33,769 bases of DNA. It comes from Sphingomonadaceae bacterium (GTDB lineage Bacteria > Pseudomonadota > Alphaproteobacteria > Sphingomonadales > Sphingomonadaceae). Shown here piece by piece: positions 1 through 8,659 of this stretch. How positions within the stretch are numbered: position 1 is the first letter of the stretch; the number at the start of each line of letters is the position of its first letter. The position numbers were made by a program, and so were the translations under genes. The notes beneath the pieces are model-generated. The model was not told the DNA's origin. It searched no databases and saw only the letters and a program-made list of their open reading frames with translations. Where the stretch lies: positions 1 through 33,769 of the forward strand of contig CANJRZ010000010.1 of the NCBI GenBank assembly GCA_947476735.1, read 5' to 3'.

Positions 1-117
1 AGCCATCCTCTGCCGCGATCTGGCTGCAGACTCATTTGCATCCCCTTCCTCGCACTCGGTATCGTAGCGGTCGCGATTGTGCCCAAGATGACAGGTGGAG
101 AGAGGATAAGAAAGTGA
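1..117 (+). CDS. Possible C-terminal tail of a truncated membrane protein
   Basis: Frame 1 is open from the first base of the window to a TGA at 115-117. It ends with a hydrophobic run (LICIPFLALGIVAVAIV) followed by a basic tail (PKMTGGERIRK). This pattern suits the last transmembrane helix and cytoplasmic tail of a permease. The family cannot be named because the rest lies outside the window, and the ORF track omits it for lack of a start codon. A run of 38 codons in GC-rich DNA could also be chance. It ends 60 bases before the proposed IS6 left end. Confidence 0.25.
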   Translation, partial: SHPLPRSGCRLICIPFLALGIVAVAIVPKMTGGERIRK

Positions 118-176
118 GCGGCATTACTTTAACGGGGGATCATGTCCGCGAGGTGCAAAAGCGGCGCACCGCAAGA

Positions 177-998
177 GGTGCTGTCAGAGGGATGGCCTCG
201 CCTGAACCGAGCCGATAAACGGGCGCATGATCAAGGCGCTCTCCCCGTTCCGATACTTTCACTCGTCGCCCGAAGTGATCCGGCTTGTGGTGATGATGTA
301 CATCCGTTTTCCGCTTTCGCTGCGGAACGTCGAGGATCTGTTGTTCGAGCGCGGGATCGACCTCTGTCACGAGACGGTGCGGCACTGGTGGAATCGGTTC
401 GGGCCGCTATTCGCGGCCGAGGTCCGTCGTCAGCGGGTGAGCCGAATGCGAGGTTTTCAGCACTGGCGGTGGCATCTCGACGAGATGTATGTGCGGATAA
501 ATGGCGAGATGCGTTATTTGTGGCGCGCCGTCGACCATGAGGGCGAGATCCTCGAAAGCTATGTTACCCGGAAGCGCGACAAATCGGCGGCTTTGCGCTT
601 CATGAAGCGCGTGCTGAAGCGGCATGGTAGGGTTGAGAAGATCGTGACTGACGGGCTGCGTTCTTATCCGGCGGCAATGCACGACCTGGGCAATCTTGAG
701 CGCCGCGAGTTGGGGCTATATCTCAACAATCGGGCCGAAAATTCGCATCTGCCTTTCCGACGACGCGAGCGGGCCATGCTTCGATTCCGGCAGATGAGAT
801 CGTTACAGAAATTTGCCTCGGTCCATGCCTCGATCGCCAACCATTTCAATCTGGAACGCCACCTCGTTGATCGACAGACCTACCGTGATCGCCGCTCCGC
901 CGCCATGGCCGAGTGGCAGAACCTGATCGCCTGAACTCGCCCTAATCCGTGCGTCGCTGCGTCAATTGACTGCGCTGTCCGATCGAACTGACAAAGCC
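177..998 (+). mobile_element. IS6-family insertion sequence (about 822 bp)
   Basis: A complete IS6-type transposase is framed by imperfect terminal inverted repeats that I placed by eye. The left end is GGTGCTGTCAG (177-187). The right end, read on the minus strand from 998, is GGCTTTGTCAG. Both resemble the GGnnCTGT type of terminus known for IS6 elements, and the length of 822 bp is normal for the family. The 8-bp flanks (ccgcaaga and gctgcttg) do not match, so no target duplication is seen. The copy may therefore mark a deletion or cointegrate junction. The right end lies inside a minus-strand gene, which it truncates. The boundaries are inferred, not confirmed by a database match. Confidence 0.65.
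227..934 (+). CDS. IS6-family DDE transposase
   Basis: The 235-aa protein is full length for IS6 transposases. The predicted catalytic triad is D85 (HLDEMYV), D142 (VTDGLRSYP) and E171 (NNRAENSH), followed by the basic stretch RRRERAMLRFR typical of the family. The N-terminal part (about residues 15-60, ending VRHWWNRFG) looks like the DNA-binding helix-turn-helix region. It catalyses replicative transposition and cointegrate formation. The frame is intact, so the element may still be active. The ATG at 227 was chosen because it lies about 50 bp inside the left terminus, as is usual for these elements. Confidence 0.93.
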   Translation: MIKALSPFRYFHSSPEVIRLVVMMYIRFPLSLRNVEDLLFERGIDLCHETVRHWWNRFGPLFAAEVRRQRVSRMRGFQHWRWHLDEMYVRINGEMRYLWRAVDHEGEILESYVTRKRDKSAALRFMKRVLKRHGRVEKIVTDGLRSYPAAMHDLGNLERRELGLYLNNRAENSHLPFRRRERAMLRFRQMRSLQKFASVHASIANHFNLERHLVDRQTYRDRRSAAMAEWQNLIA

Positions 999-1833
999 GC
1001 TGCTTGGGCTCGACGATGTTGCCGGGTTGCGGCGCCGGGGCGGGCGCGTTCCGCGCTTCCTTCACCCGATTGATGAAGGCCAGAACCTCGCGGTTGCGCG
1101 GCTCGAACAGGATCACGAAATCGTCGTCGCCAATCTCGTCGCGCCGGGCGAGGCGCTGCCGCGAGCGGTCCCACGGGTAGAGGTTGTGCAGCACCATGAC
1201 CCAGCGATGGATCGCCTCCAGCTCGGGCAGGTCTTCGCGGCAATCGACGATGTCCCGCTCGGTGAACACCGGAAAGTCGGGGTCATGGCGATCGAGGACC
1301 GTCGTCAGATGGTCGGGATTGGCGAGGAACTCGGCGACGGTCGGCTTGATCGGCGGCATATAGGTCGCGTGGTGGCGCTTGTAGCGGACGATCTCGAACA
1401 GCAGGTCGAAAATCTTATCTTCGGATGCGCCCGACTCGGGATGGCTCGACGGCAGCGCCTCGAACGCCGCCTTCATCGAGGCGATCTTGCGCTCGGCATC
1501 CTGCCAGGGCGCCTGCACCGGCAGGAACAGATCGGCCCGGTTGCGCGGCACATCGCGCCAGCGCATCGGGCGTTTGTGGTACAGGGTCAGGGTGTTGCGG
1601 TTGACCCAGTAGAGATTGAGCGCGACGTCGCGCAGCAATTCGATTCGGCTGCGATATTTGCCGGCCTCGATCGACTGGAGGATGCCGGTGCCAGTCGGCG
1701 CCTTGGATTCAATGTCGCGTTTGACGATCGCCTCGAACTGTTCGAGCGAGGTGATGACAGAAAAATCCAGCTGCGCGAACAGGTTCGCCGGCAATACGAG
1801 AGATCCATGGCGGTTCAGAATGAACGATTTCAC
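998..1833 (-). pseudogene. N-terminal fragment of a gene cut by the IS6 element (possible ketoacyl-synthase-III-type protein)
   Basis: The open frame begins at 1833 (MKSFILNRHGSLVLPANLF) and stays native-looking to about residue 278, at the proline-rich linker APAPAPQPGNIVEPKQ. It then runs into the IS6 element, and the last 39 codons of the track ORF are IS sequence. The fragment is globular and rich in W, R and H, with no signal peptide. It resembles, from memory, the long N-terminal region in front of the FabH-like domain of some annotated 3-oxoacyl-ACP synthase III proteins. The catalytic domain would be the missing part, so this identification is weak. The 144 bases between its start and the beta-galactosidase stop (1834-1977) hold its presumed promoter and no gene that I can see. 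Confidence 0.5.
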
Positions 1834-1977
1834 AAGGCCGACTCCTATTCAAATTATTCAGCTTCAGACGGAAAATATCCTGAGTTTCCGGTTCTGAAAC
1901 AGGTCCGAAGACTTGGGACGGGATCTTCAACGATTAGGCGCTATCGAAATATTGCGTTGCAGCGATACTGCCTCTGT

Positions 1978-4644
1978 TCAACTGAGCTGTATCGACAGGG
2001 ATGCACCTCTCAGTCCCGCGCTCGACACATCAACCAGCGCTTCCCCGCGCCGCCCGGTCGGCTGGACGATCGCCAGAGCGGTGCCGTGGAAGGAGCGGGT
2101 CGCGCCGTCCTGGAAGCTTTCGATCCCGTAGGGATTGGCTGAACCTGCCGCCCGCAACATCGCCTTTCCCGCCACCGTGAAGGTCAGCGGCACGGCAGCA
2201 TCGGGCACGAGCCTTCCCCGCGCATCGCAGACTTCGGCGAACACATAAGCCAGGTCGGCTGCGGAACCTTTGATCCTGTTCCTCTCCGCCCTGAGCCTCA
2301 GCGTCGTAGGCGCGCCGACGGTTTCGAGCGTCCGGCGGGCGATTTCCCTGCCACTGGAATAAGCGACGGCGATCAGGCTGCCGGGCTGATAAGGGACCTT
2401 GAACAAAGCCTTCATCTTGTCGGCCGGAGCCATTCGCTTACGGCCTACCTCCAAACCATTGAGGAGCAGAACAACCTCCTCCGCCCCGGAATAGAGGTGC
2501 ACCTCGATCGGCGCGGTATTGCCTTCAGGCCAGGTCCAGGATTCGAGAAGGTCGGGCCAGCCCCAGGCCGTCTGTTCCTCATGGAAGCCCGGCGGCACCG
2601 GACGCTGGGTGAACAGGGCGAGCTTGTGTCGACCCCAGACCACATCGCGATAGACGCTCGGCGGCTTCTTGAGGCCGATAAGATCAATCTCGCCCGACCC
2701 CGCCTGATAGGCCGGATAATCCCAGACGTAGAAATTCAGCATGCTGACATCCATGCCGAAGATGATCTTCTTCTCACCATCCGGGGGCGCCGTGTCCGAG
2801 CGCAAGCGTGACGAGCCCGACCCGACTTCACCAACATAATCCATCCCGGTCCATACGAACTCCCCCATATAGGCCGGGTTGCGCTCCATAATCTGCCGGA
2901 TATCGTATGCATCCCCGCTGTGCGTCTCGGTCGTCAGGAAGGTCAGCTCAGGATAGGTCGCGTGATCCTTGTCGACCGCGTTGAACGAATAATTATAGCT
3001 GGTCACATCGAGTTGCGCGCGCGCGCCCTCGCCCTTCTTACCGGCATAGGATGCCGTCAACGCCTGGGTGATGAAGCGCGACTTGTCCTCCGCCCGGATT
3101 ACCGCGCGCATCTCGCCGGCAATCTCGACGCCGCGCGGTAACACCGCCTCGGAAATCTCGTTGCCGATGCTCCAGAAGGCGACGCTGGCATGATTCCGGT
3201 CGCGCCGCACCATGTTGGCCAGATCCGCGCGCCAATGATCCTTGAAATAGACATGGTAAGCGTCCTTCATCAGCTTGGGCAGTTCCCACATGTCAAATGC
3301 CTCGACCATGACGATCATTCCAAGTTCGTCGCATACCTCGAGAAAGTGGGGCGACGGGGGATTGTGCGAGCAGCGGATGGCATTGAACCCGTTGGCCTTC
3401 ATGGTCTCGATCTTGCGGCGCTCCGCCCGATCGATCGCTACCGCCCCCAATATTCCATGGTCATGGTGCAGGCACGCACCCTGCATCTGGAAGGTCTTGC
3501 CGTTTACCTGGAAGCCGGTTGTCGGCGACACGCTGAGCGTGCGAATACCGAAACGCACTCGGACCCGGTCGGAGATCGAGCTATCACAGACCATGACAAT
3601 ATCGGCATGATGCAGGTTGGGCATGTCAGGCGACCAGAGGGCCGGGTGCCGGACCTCGAGCTCGAAGTCGATCTTGGCGGTCTGGGCTGCGGCCAGCGTT
3701 ATCGCCTTTCTGGCAGAGGCGACCACGTGACCGACGCCGTTCCGCAACTCGACCCTGCATTCTACCTGCCGCGTCACTCGTGAACGATTTTCCACCTCGA
3801 GGTCGACCTGCACCATCGCCGCCGTTGGGCTCACGACGGGCGTGGTGATCGCGATCCCGGACCATGGCACCCGCACGGAACCGGTGCGGCTGAGCCAGAC
3901 ATGGCGATAAATACCCGACCCTGAATACCAGCGTGCCGTTTCGCCCACATTGGCCACGCGTACCGCCAGGATGTTGGGACCATCGGTGCGCAGGTGCGGC
4001 GTCAGATCGAAAACAAAGCCGAGATAACCGTTGACGTTGCGGCCGAGCGCTACGCCGTTGATCCAGGCTTCGGTGACCATGTAAGCACCATCGAAGCGGA
4101 TCTCCACCTGCTCGCCGGGTGACAGATCGGTCATCGCGAAACGCTTACGATACCAGCCGATCCCGCTGACGGTCCAGCCGGTCCCCCATCCGAAGGCGGT
4201 GGCATCGGTGTCAAACGGCCCCACTTTGTGCGGCGGCCCGCCGGGGCTCGCCGGCGGCACCGACGCCATTATGATGGGCAGCTCCGGCGAAACCGGCAGG
4301 GCATCCTTCGGATGCCCACCCGTGTTCCATAGAGCGACCGGCGGCACCCAGGGATCTGTGGTCCGGGGCGCCCCCGGGCGATCCTCGATGCTCCAGTCGT
4401 GTGGCAGGTCGAGCTTGCGCCAGGCCGAATCATCGAATGCAGGATCCTTTGCCTGCGGGACGTCACCCAGAAAGAAGCGCCAGTCGCCGTCAAACAGTTG
4501 ATCGCGGGCAAAAGGACTTGCCGGGCCTACTCGAACGCTCCCGGCAGCCGCTTCGGGACCCGTTGCAAGGGCAAGCGCGACACCGCTCGCAGCAGCGGCC
4601 TGAAGCAGTTGCCGTCGGGGAACCATAGCGCTGCGATCAACCAT
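1978..4644 (-). CDS. Tat-exported GH2 beta-galactosidase
   Basis: The protein is about 888 aa. Start ATG 4644 is preferred over the track start (4659) because GAGGGA lies 7 bases upstream of it. The leader VPRRQLLQAAAASGVALALA has a twin arginine, hydrophobic core and Ala-rich cleavage region. A jelly-roll N-terminal domain (DGDWRFFLGD...LPHDWSIED), an immunoglobulin-like domain and a TIM barrel follow. Barrel motifs are NAIRCSHNPPSP, WSIGNE (acid/base Glu near residue 496) and TTETHSGD (probable nucleophile Glu), then FVWTGMDYVGE, all typical of GH2 beta-galactosidases. It would cleave terminal beta-galactosides in the periplasm or at the surface. It is the last gene of the gal operon, about 40 bp after galK. 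A related GH2 specificity such as beta-glucuronidase is less likely given galK and galT. Confidence 0.88.
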   Translation of the reverse strand: MVDRSAMVPRRQLLQAAAASGVALALATGPEAAAGSVRVGPASPFARDQLFDGDWRFFLGDVPQAKDPAFDDSAWRKLDLPHDWSIEDRPGAPRTTDPWVPPVALWNTGGHPKDALPVSPELPIIMASVPPASPGGPPHKVGPFDTDATAFGWGTGWTVSGIGWYRKRFAMTDLSPGEQVEIRFDGAYMVTEAWINGVALGRNVNGYLGFVFDLTPHLRTDGPNILAVRVANVGETARWYSGSGIYRHVWLSRTGSVRVPWSGIAITTPVVSPTAAMVQVDLEVENRSRVTRQVECRVELRNGVGHVVASARKAITLAAAQTAKIDFELEVRHPALWSPDMPNLHHADIVMVCDSSISDRVRVRFGIRTLSVSPTTGFQVNGKTFQMQGACLHHDHGILGAVAIDRAERRKIETMKANGFNAIRCSHNPPSPHFLEVCDELGMIVMVEAFDMWELPKLMKDAYHVYFKDHWRADLANMVRRDRNHASVAFWSIGNEISEAVLPRGVEIAGEMRAVIRAEDKSRFITQALTASYAGKKGEGARAQLDVTSYNYSFNAVDKDHATYPELTFLTTETHSGDAYDIRQIMERNPAYMGEFVWTGMDYVGEVGSGSSRLRSDTAPPDGEKKIIFGMDVSMLNFYVWDYPAYQAGSGEIDLIGLKKPPSVYRDVVWGRHKLALFTQRPVPPGFHEEQTAWGWPDLLESWTWPEGNTAPIEVHLYSGAEEVVLLLNGLEVGRKRMAPADKMKALFKVPYQPGSLIAVAYSSGREIARRTLETVGAPTTLRLRAERNRIKGSAADLAYVFAEVCDARGRLVPDAAVPLTFTVAGKAMLRAAGSANPYGIESFQDGATRSFHGTALAIVQPTGRRGEALVDVSSAGLRGASLSIQLS

Positions 4645-4685
4645 TTTAGAATCCCTCATTCATTGTAGTTGGGCACTTCATCGCA

Positions 4686-5876
4686 TCAGCGAATGTTAGG
4701 TCCGGCCAACCGGACTTGCGTAGACTCAACGAGGCTCGCGCCCTGGCGAGGTCGCTCAACCGAAATTTCAGCTAATTCCCCAGTCGGCGTGCGATAGCCG
4801 GACCGGACGCATTCCCGCACGGCCTCGACGCGGTCACTGCGGACCAGCGCGATCACGGCACCTCCGAAACCGCCGCCCGTCTGACGGGCGCCCCCCTCCA
4901 TACCGATCGCCTCGTTGAGCAGCGCCGCCAGCCGGTCAGTTTCTGGCACGGTGATCTCGAAGTCACCGGCCTGGGATGCATGCGCTTCCCGCATCAACTC
5001 ACCCGCCCGAACAAGATTGTTCGCGGCGAATGCTGCGACCATTTCGATCGTACGACGATTGTCCTCAATGATGTGCCGAGCGCGACGGAACGCTACCTCG
5101 TCCATCCCCGCGCGACCGGCCGCGAGCATCGCCTCATCCGCGTCGCGCAGGGCCTTTACGCCCAGCGCGGCGGCCGCTCTTTCGCACTCGGCGCGACGGA
5201 GGTTATACTCGCCGTCGATCAGGCCGCGCACCACGCCGGATTGAACGATCATGACCGCGACGTCTGAAGGCACCGGGATCTGCTGCAGCTCAAGCGAGCG
5301 GCAGTCGATCAGGAGGGCATGCCCATCGCTCGTCGCGGCCGATGCGATCTGGTCAAGAACGCCGCAACGCATGCCGACGAACTCATTCTCGGCCCGTTGC
5401 GCGAGACGAGCAACCCTGACCGCATCCCAATCGTGGCCGGTCACAGCGAGGATCGCGCGCGCGATCGCCACTTCGAGCGCGGCTGACGATGAAAGCCCGG
5501 TGCCTTTCGCAATATTTCCCGCAATCGCCATGTCACCGGCCGGCACGGCGATCCCGGCTCGGGCAAGCTCGTCGATTACCCCGCGGACATAATTGCGCCA
5601 TTGGCCGTCGCGCAGATGTGGAATGCAGGCCGTTGGGAAGGTATCGCTTTCGGCAAAGTCGAGCGCGGCGACGCGCAGGGTAGTTCCGATTCCAGGGCGG
5701 AACCCGACGCGAACCTCCTGACCGATGGCGATGGGCATGGCGAAGCCGTCATTATAGTCGGTATGTTCGCCAATGAGGTTCACGCGCCCGGGTGCTCGCG
5801 CAACCACTTCGGGACGTCCGCCGAAGGCCCTGGCGAAGCCGGTCGAGAGTGATTCCCCGAGACTCATGTCAATCAT
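4686..5876 (-). CDS. galK: Galactokinase
   Basis: This 396-aa GHMP kinase phosphorylates D-galactose to galactose-1-phosphate with ATP in the cytoplasm, the first committed step of the Leloir pathway. The galactokinase signature RVNLIGEHTDYNDGF is at residues 31-45. The ATP-binding loop GTGLSSSAALE is near residue 130, and the C-terminal motif GGARQTGGGFGGAVIAL is near residue 340. Length and motif order match the family. Its start overlaps the end of galT by 8 bases (5869-5876), so the two are probably translationally coupled. A second in-frame ATG three codons later (MSLGES) is a possible alternative start. The beta-galactosidase gene follows on the same strand. Confidence 0.96.
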   Translation of the reverse strand: MIDMSLGESLSTGFARAFGGRPEVVARAPGRVNLIGEHTDYNDGFAMPIAIGQEVRVGFRPGIGTTLRVAALDFAESDTFPTACIPHLRDGQWRNYVRGVIDELARAGIAVPAGDMAIAGNIAKGTGLSSSAALEVAIARAILAVTGHDWDAVRVARLAQRAENEFVGMRCGVLDQIASAATSDGHALLIDCRSLELQQIPVPSDVAVMIVQSGVVRGLIDGEYNLRRAECERAAAALGVKALRDADEAMLAAGRAGMDEVAFRRARHIIEDNRRTIEMVAAFAANNLVRAGELMREAHASQAGDFEITVPETDRLAALLNEAIGMEGGARQTGGGFGGAVIALVRSDRVEAVRECVRSGYRTPTGELAEISVERPRQGASLVESTQVRLAGPNIR

Positions 5877-6894
5877 CGTCGATCAGGACACCGCGCAACC
5901 TGGCAGCGGCGCTTTCCGGTGTGATATCGCGCTGGACTTCGGCGAACATTTCAAAGCCAACCATGAATTTGCGAACGATGGCGGATCGCAGCAGCGGCGG
6001 ATTGAAATGGGCATGGACTCGCCAGGCGGCCGGGTCGATCGACCCTCCCGGCGCCTGATGCCAGCCCATCGAGTAGGGAAAGCTAACGCCGAAAAGAGCA
6101 TCATAACGCCTTGTCAGCCGCCGCAGAATCGCTGCAAGCGCCTCGCGCACCGGATCGCCGAGCGCCTCAAGGCGGATCACCGGATCTCGCGCGATCAGCA
6201 ACGTCTCGAACGGCCACGAAGCCCACCAGGGAACGATCGCCAACCAGTGGTCGTTGACCTCAACCAGGCGCTCGCCGGCGGCAAGCTCCCGTTCCACCAC
6301 CTCAGCCAGCAATACTTGGCCGCGTTCAGCATGCCATGCCGCCTGTTCGCGGTCTTCGTCCGCGACTTCCGTCGGGACGAAATCACTCGCCCAGATCTGA
6401 CCATGCGGATGGGGGCTGGAGCACCCCATCATCGCCCCCTTGTTCTCGAAAATCTGGACATTGGCGAAACGGGCGCCGAGTTCTCCGGATTCTTGGCACC
6501 AGCTATCGACCAGCGCCTTCACGGCCCCATGGCTCAATTGGGGCAATGTGAGCGAGTGGTCCGGGGAATAGCAGATGACGCGCGCGCTGCCGCGAGCCGA
6601 CGCGATGGGAAAGTGAGGGTCACCCTCTTGGGGCGCCGGGGTGTCGGGCATGAGCGCGGCGAAATCATTGTCGAAGACGAACGTCCCGACATAGTCGGGG
6701 TTGCGTTCGCCATTGCTGCGCACATTGCCCGCGCAAAGATAGCATCCCGCTTCATAACGCGCATTTGGCGAAGGTGCCGCGTCATCTGTTTCGCCCTGCC
6801 ATGGTCTGCCGGCGCGGTGCGGAGAGACCAGTATCCAGCGGCCCGTCAGGAGGTTGCGCCGACGGTGAGGATGGTCATGTGGCGAAAAGGTCAT
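5869..6894 (-). CDS. galT: Galactose-1-phosphate uridylyltransferase
   Basis: This 341-aa enzyme exchanges UDP between UDP-glucose and galactose-1-phosphate through a covalent uridylyl-histidine intermediate. The active-site motif HPHGQ is at residues 162-166, with H164 the predicted nucleophile. Likely zinc ligands are C51 and C54 (CYLC), H113 and H162, placed as in the E. coli enzyme. The N-terminal RRRNLLTGRWILVSPHRAGRPW is characteristic. The ATG overlaps the stop of the upstream 40-aa ORF (ATGA) and the 3' end overlaps galK, so it sits in a tightly packed operon. No galE epimerase gene is present in this window, so UDP-galactose recycling must be encoded elsewhere. Confidence 0.97.
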   Translation of the reverse strand: MTFSPHDHPHRRRNLLTGRWILVSPHRAGRPWQGETDDAAPSPNARYEAGCYLCAGNVRSNGERNPDYVGTFVFDNDFAALMPDTPAPQEGDPHFPIASARGSARVICYSPDHSLTLPQLSHGAVKALVDSWCQESGELGARFANVQIFENKGAMMGCSSPHPHGQIWASDFVPTEVADEDREQAAWHAERGQVLLAEVVERELAAGERLVEVNDHWLAIVPWWASWPFETLLIARDPVIRLEALGDPVREALAAILRRLTRRYDALFGVSFPYSMGWHQAPGGSIDPAAWRVHAHFNPPLLRSAIVRKFMVGFEMFAEVQRDITPESAAARLRGVLIDDD

Positions 6895-7013
6895 TCTGCC
6901 AACGTCCCAGTTGGTGAGCGTGATTCAAGGACGACATGGTGGGCGCCCTTCAATCCACCGACCGCCGGCGTCCAGAGCCCGAACCACGCCAAGCTGATAC
7001 CGGCGGTCACCAT
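6891..7013 (-). CDS. Unlisted 40-aa ORF coupled between the sugar importer and galT
   Basis: The ORF is too short for the supplied track. Its ATG overlaps the importer stop as TGATG at 7011-7015. Its own TGA overlaps the galT start as ATGA at 6891-6894, so it fills the gap between the two genes exactly. The predicted peptide starts MVTAGISLAWFGLWTPAVGG, a short hydrophobic segment that could span or sit on the membrane, followed by a polar tail ending TGTLAE. I recognise no family. Double stop/start overlap is the signature of genes translated as one unit, but the peptide could instead be a leader whose translation only carries ribosomes to galT. Expression is unproven. Confidence 0.5.
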   Translation of the reverse strand: MVTAGISLAWFGLWTPAVGGLKGAHHVVLESRSPTGTLAE

Positions 7014-8329
7014 CAGGTCCGTACCGATATTCCGTCAGGCAACACATGCGTCGGCCGCGATCCCCACAGCGCGTAAAATAGCACATAGAGTTCGCACGCG
7101 GCGGTAAGCAGGAACGACGTTTGCAGGCCATAGATATCGGCAAGCCAGCCCTGCACGATGACGAGCGAGCCTCCCGCGATCGCCATGATCAGCAGGCCCG
7201 CCCCCTCTTCGGTCAGGGGACCCAGCCCCCTGATGCCAAGCGTGAAGATGGTGGGGAACATGATCGAGTGGAAAAGCCCGACCAGGATCAGTGACCACAT
7301 CGCTACCGGCCCGGTCGTGACGACTGTCACCAGCATCACCACGAACGCGCCGACCGAAAAGGCGGCTAGCACTATTTCTGCCCGCACCTTCTGCATGATG
7401 GCGGCCCCCACAAAGCGGCCGACCATCATGCCACCCCACAGAAAAGTGAGGTAGCGTCCGGCCTGCTCGTAAGTGAGATCGGCAATGTCAGCCTGGCTTA
7501 CGAAATTTACGAACAGGTTGGCGACACCGATTTCAGCGATCAGATAGATGAAGATCGCAGGCACCCCGAACACCAGATTGCGATGACGCCACAGCGAATG
7601 CTTCTTGCGCTCCTCGCTCGCTACACGACTGGTCGCCAACCCCATCGCGGGAAGTGGAAACCGAGCGATCACGATCGCCAGAATGGCGAGCACCGCCGCG
7701 ACGAGGACATAGGGAAGAATGACCGAATGCGCGTCAGCGAGGCGCTGGGCCGGGGTCAGCAGCGTGCCCTCCTTAGCGGTGCCGCCGACCGACCGGCCCA
7801 GGATGAGATAAGCGCCGAAAAGGGGCGCAAGCATCGTCCCGGCAGAGTTCATCGCCTGAACGAGGTTGAGACGCGACGACGATGTCTCCGGCGATCCAAT
7901 CACGGCGACATAGGGATTGGCGGCAACCTGGAGCAGGGTAATACCGCTCGCGATCACGAACAGCATCGCCAGCGTTACACCGTAGGAGGGAAGACTTGCG
8001 GCGGCGACCATGCCCAGAGAGCCTGCGGCCATGACGAGCAGACCGATGACGAGGGATTTCTGATAGCCGATCCGTTCAATCAGTTTCGCCGAGGGTATCG
8101 ACGCGACGAAATAGGCGATGAACCACACGCTCTCGATCAGCGTCGTCTGCGTGTAATTAAGGTCGAACACACTGCGCAGATGGGGCAGCAGCGTGTTGTT
8201 GATGACCGTAATGAAGCCCCACATGAAGAAGAGCGTGGCCAGCAGCGCCAACGCCGGGCGATAGCTGCTTCCGCCATGGGCAGCGTCGGTGGAATCCATT
8301 CTGGTCGTCGCTGAAATAGGTCCTGCCAT
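7013..8329 (-). CDS. FucP/GluP-type MFS sugar importer (probable galactose/glucose:H+ symporter)
   Basis: The protein is about 438 aa with twelve hydrophobic segments. Start ATG 8329 is preferred to the track GTG at 8335. The first helix LATLFFMWGFITVINNTLLPHL and the segment QVAANPYVAVIG are hallmarks of the fucose/glucose/galactose permease branch of the MFS. It would move galactose released by the exported beta-galactosidase into the cytoplasm for galK and galT, which follow on the same strand. Its stop overlaps the start of a 40-aa ORF. Substrate is inferred from context. Fucose or glucose cannot be excluded from sequence, but no fucose catabolic genes are nearby. Confidence 0.88.
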   Translation of the reverse strand: MAGPISATTRMDSTDAAHGGSSYRPALALLATLFFMWGFITVINNTLLPHLRSVFDLNYTQTTLIESVWFIAYFVASIPSAKLIERIGYQKSLVIGLLVMAAGSLGMVAAASLPSYGVTLAMLFVIASGITLLQVAANPYVAVIGSPETSSSRLNLVQAMNSAGTMLAPLFGAYLILGRSVGGTAKEGTLLTPAQRLADAHSVILPYVLVAAVLAILAIVIARFPLPAMGLATSRVASEERKKHSLWRHRNLVFGVPAIFIYLIAEIGVANLFVNFVSQADIADLTYEQAGRYLTFLWGGMMVGRFVGAAIMQKVRAEIVLAAFSVGAFVVMLVTVVTTGPVAMWSLILVGLFHSIMFPTIFTLGIRGLGPLTEEGAGLLIMAIAGGSLVIVQGWLADIYGLQTSFLLTAACELYVLFYALWGSRPTHVLPDGISVRT

Positions 8330-8407
8330 CACCACCTGCTCCCAAGACCGGTTACCGTTATAGGTCCGGCTTCTCGTAATTCTGCTGTCAGGTCACACAC
8401 CAAGGGA

Positions 8408-8635
8408 TCACCTGTCCCTGTAGTAACTCTCACGCGTGTTGCTCCACACGATCTGAGCAATCCCGGCGATCGCGAGCAACAGACCCCACAACGCCCATTG
8501 TTTGTCGTTGGCCATGAAGCTGTCGAGGAAGGCGATATTGAATCCCTGCAGGATCCAGATGCCTCCCATGAGCACCATCGCGAGGCCCAACAGGCTGCTG
8601 ATGGCGCGCATGATTCCGTTGAAGATCTCACCCAT
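8408..8635 (-). CDS. Small two-helix membrane protein, function unknown
   Basis: This 75-aa protein begins MGEIFNGIMRAISSLLGLAM and has two predicted membrane helices, roughly residues 11-31 and 45-64, separated by a short loop (LDSFMANDKQ). The C-terminus is polar and basic (SNTRESYYRDR). The start is backed by a strong Shine-Dalgarno (GGAGGG, 7 bases upstream). It lies 24 bp after msrB and about 80 bp before the sugar importer, all on the minus strand, so it could belong to either transcript. I do not recognise a named family. Small double-helix proteins of this kind are usually annotated as hypothetical. Confidence 0.75.
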   Translation of the reverse strand: MGEIFNGIMRAISSLLGLAMVLMGGIWILQGFNIAFLDSFMANDKQWALWGLLLAIAGIAQIVWSNTRESYYRDR

Positions 8636-8659
8636 GTCTTTTCCCTCCGGAGGTGTCCG

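Noticed and set aside
142-176. Possible start of a gene (ATGTCCGCGAGG) after a GGGGGATC ribosome-like site, cut by the IS
   Set aside because: Only about 11 codons precede the IS left end, too little to support a gene.
169-1006. Target-site duplication flanking the IS6 element
   Set aside because: The 8-bp flanks ccgcaaga and gctgcttg do not match directly or as complements.
1027-2142. 371-aa plus-strand ORF opposite the truncated gene and GH2 end
   Set aside because: It is antisense to the truncated minus-strand gene and the GH2 3' end, and its low-complexity composition is typical of shadow frames in GC-rich DNA.
5773-7107. 444-aa plus-strand ORF
   Set aside because: It lies opposite galT and the ends of galK and the importer, which have clear catalytic motifs. 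The sequence has no recognisable domain.
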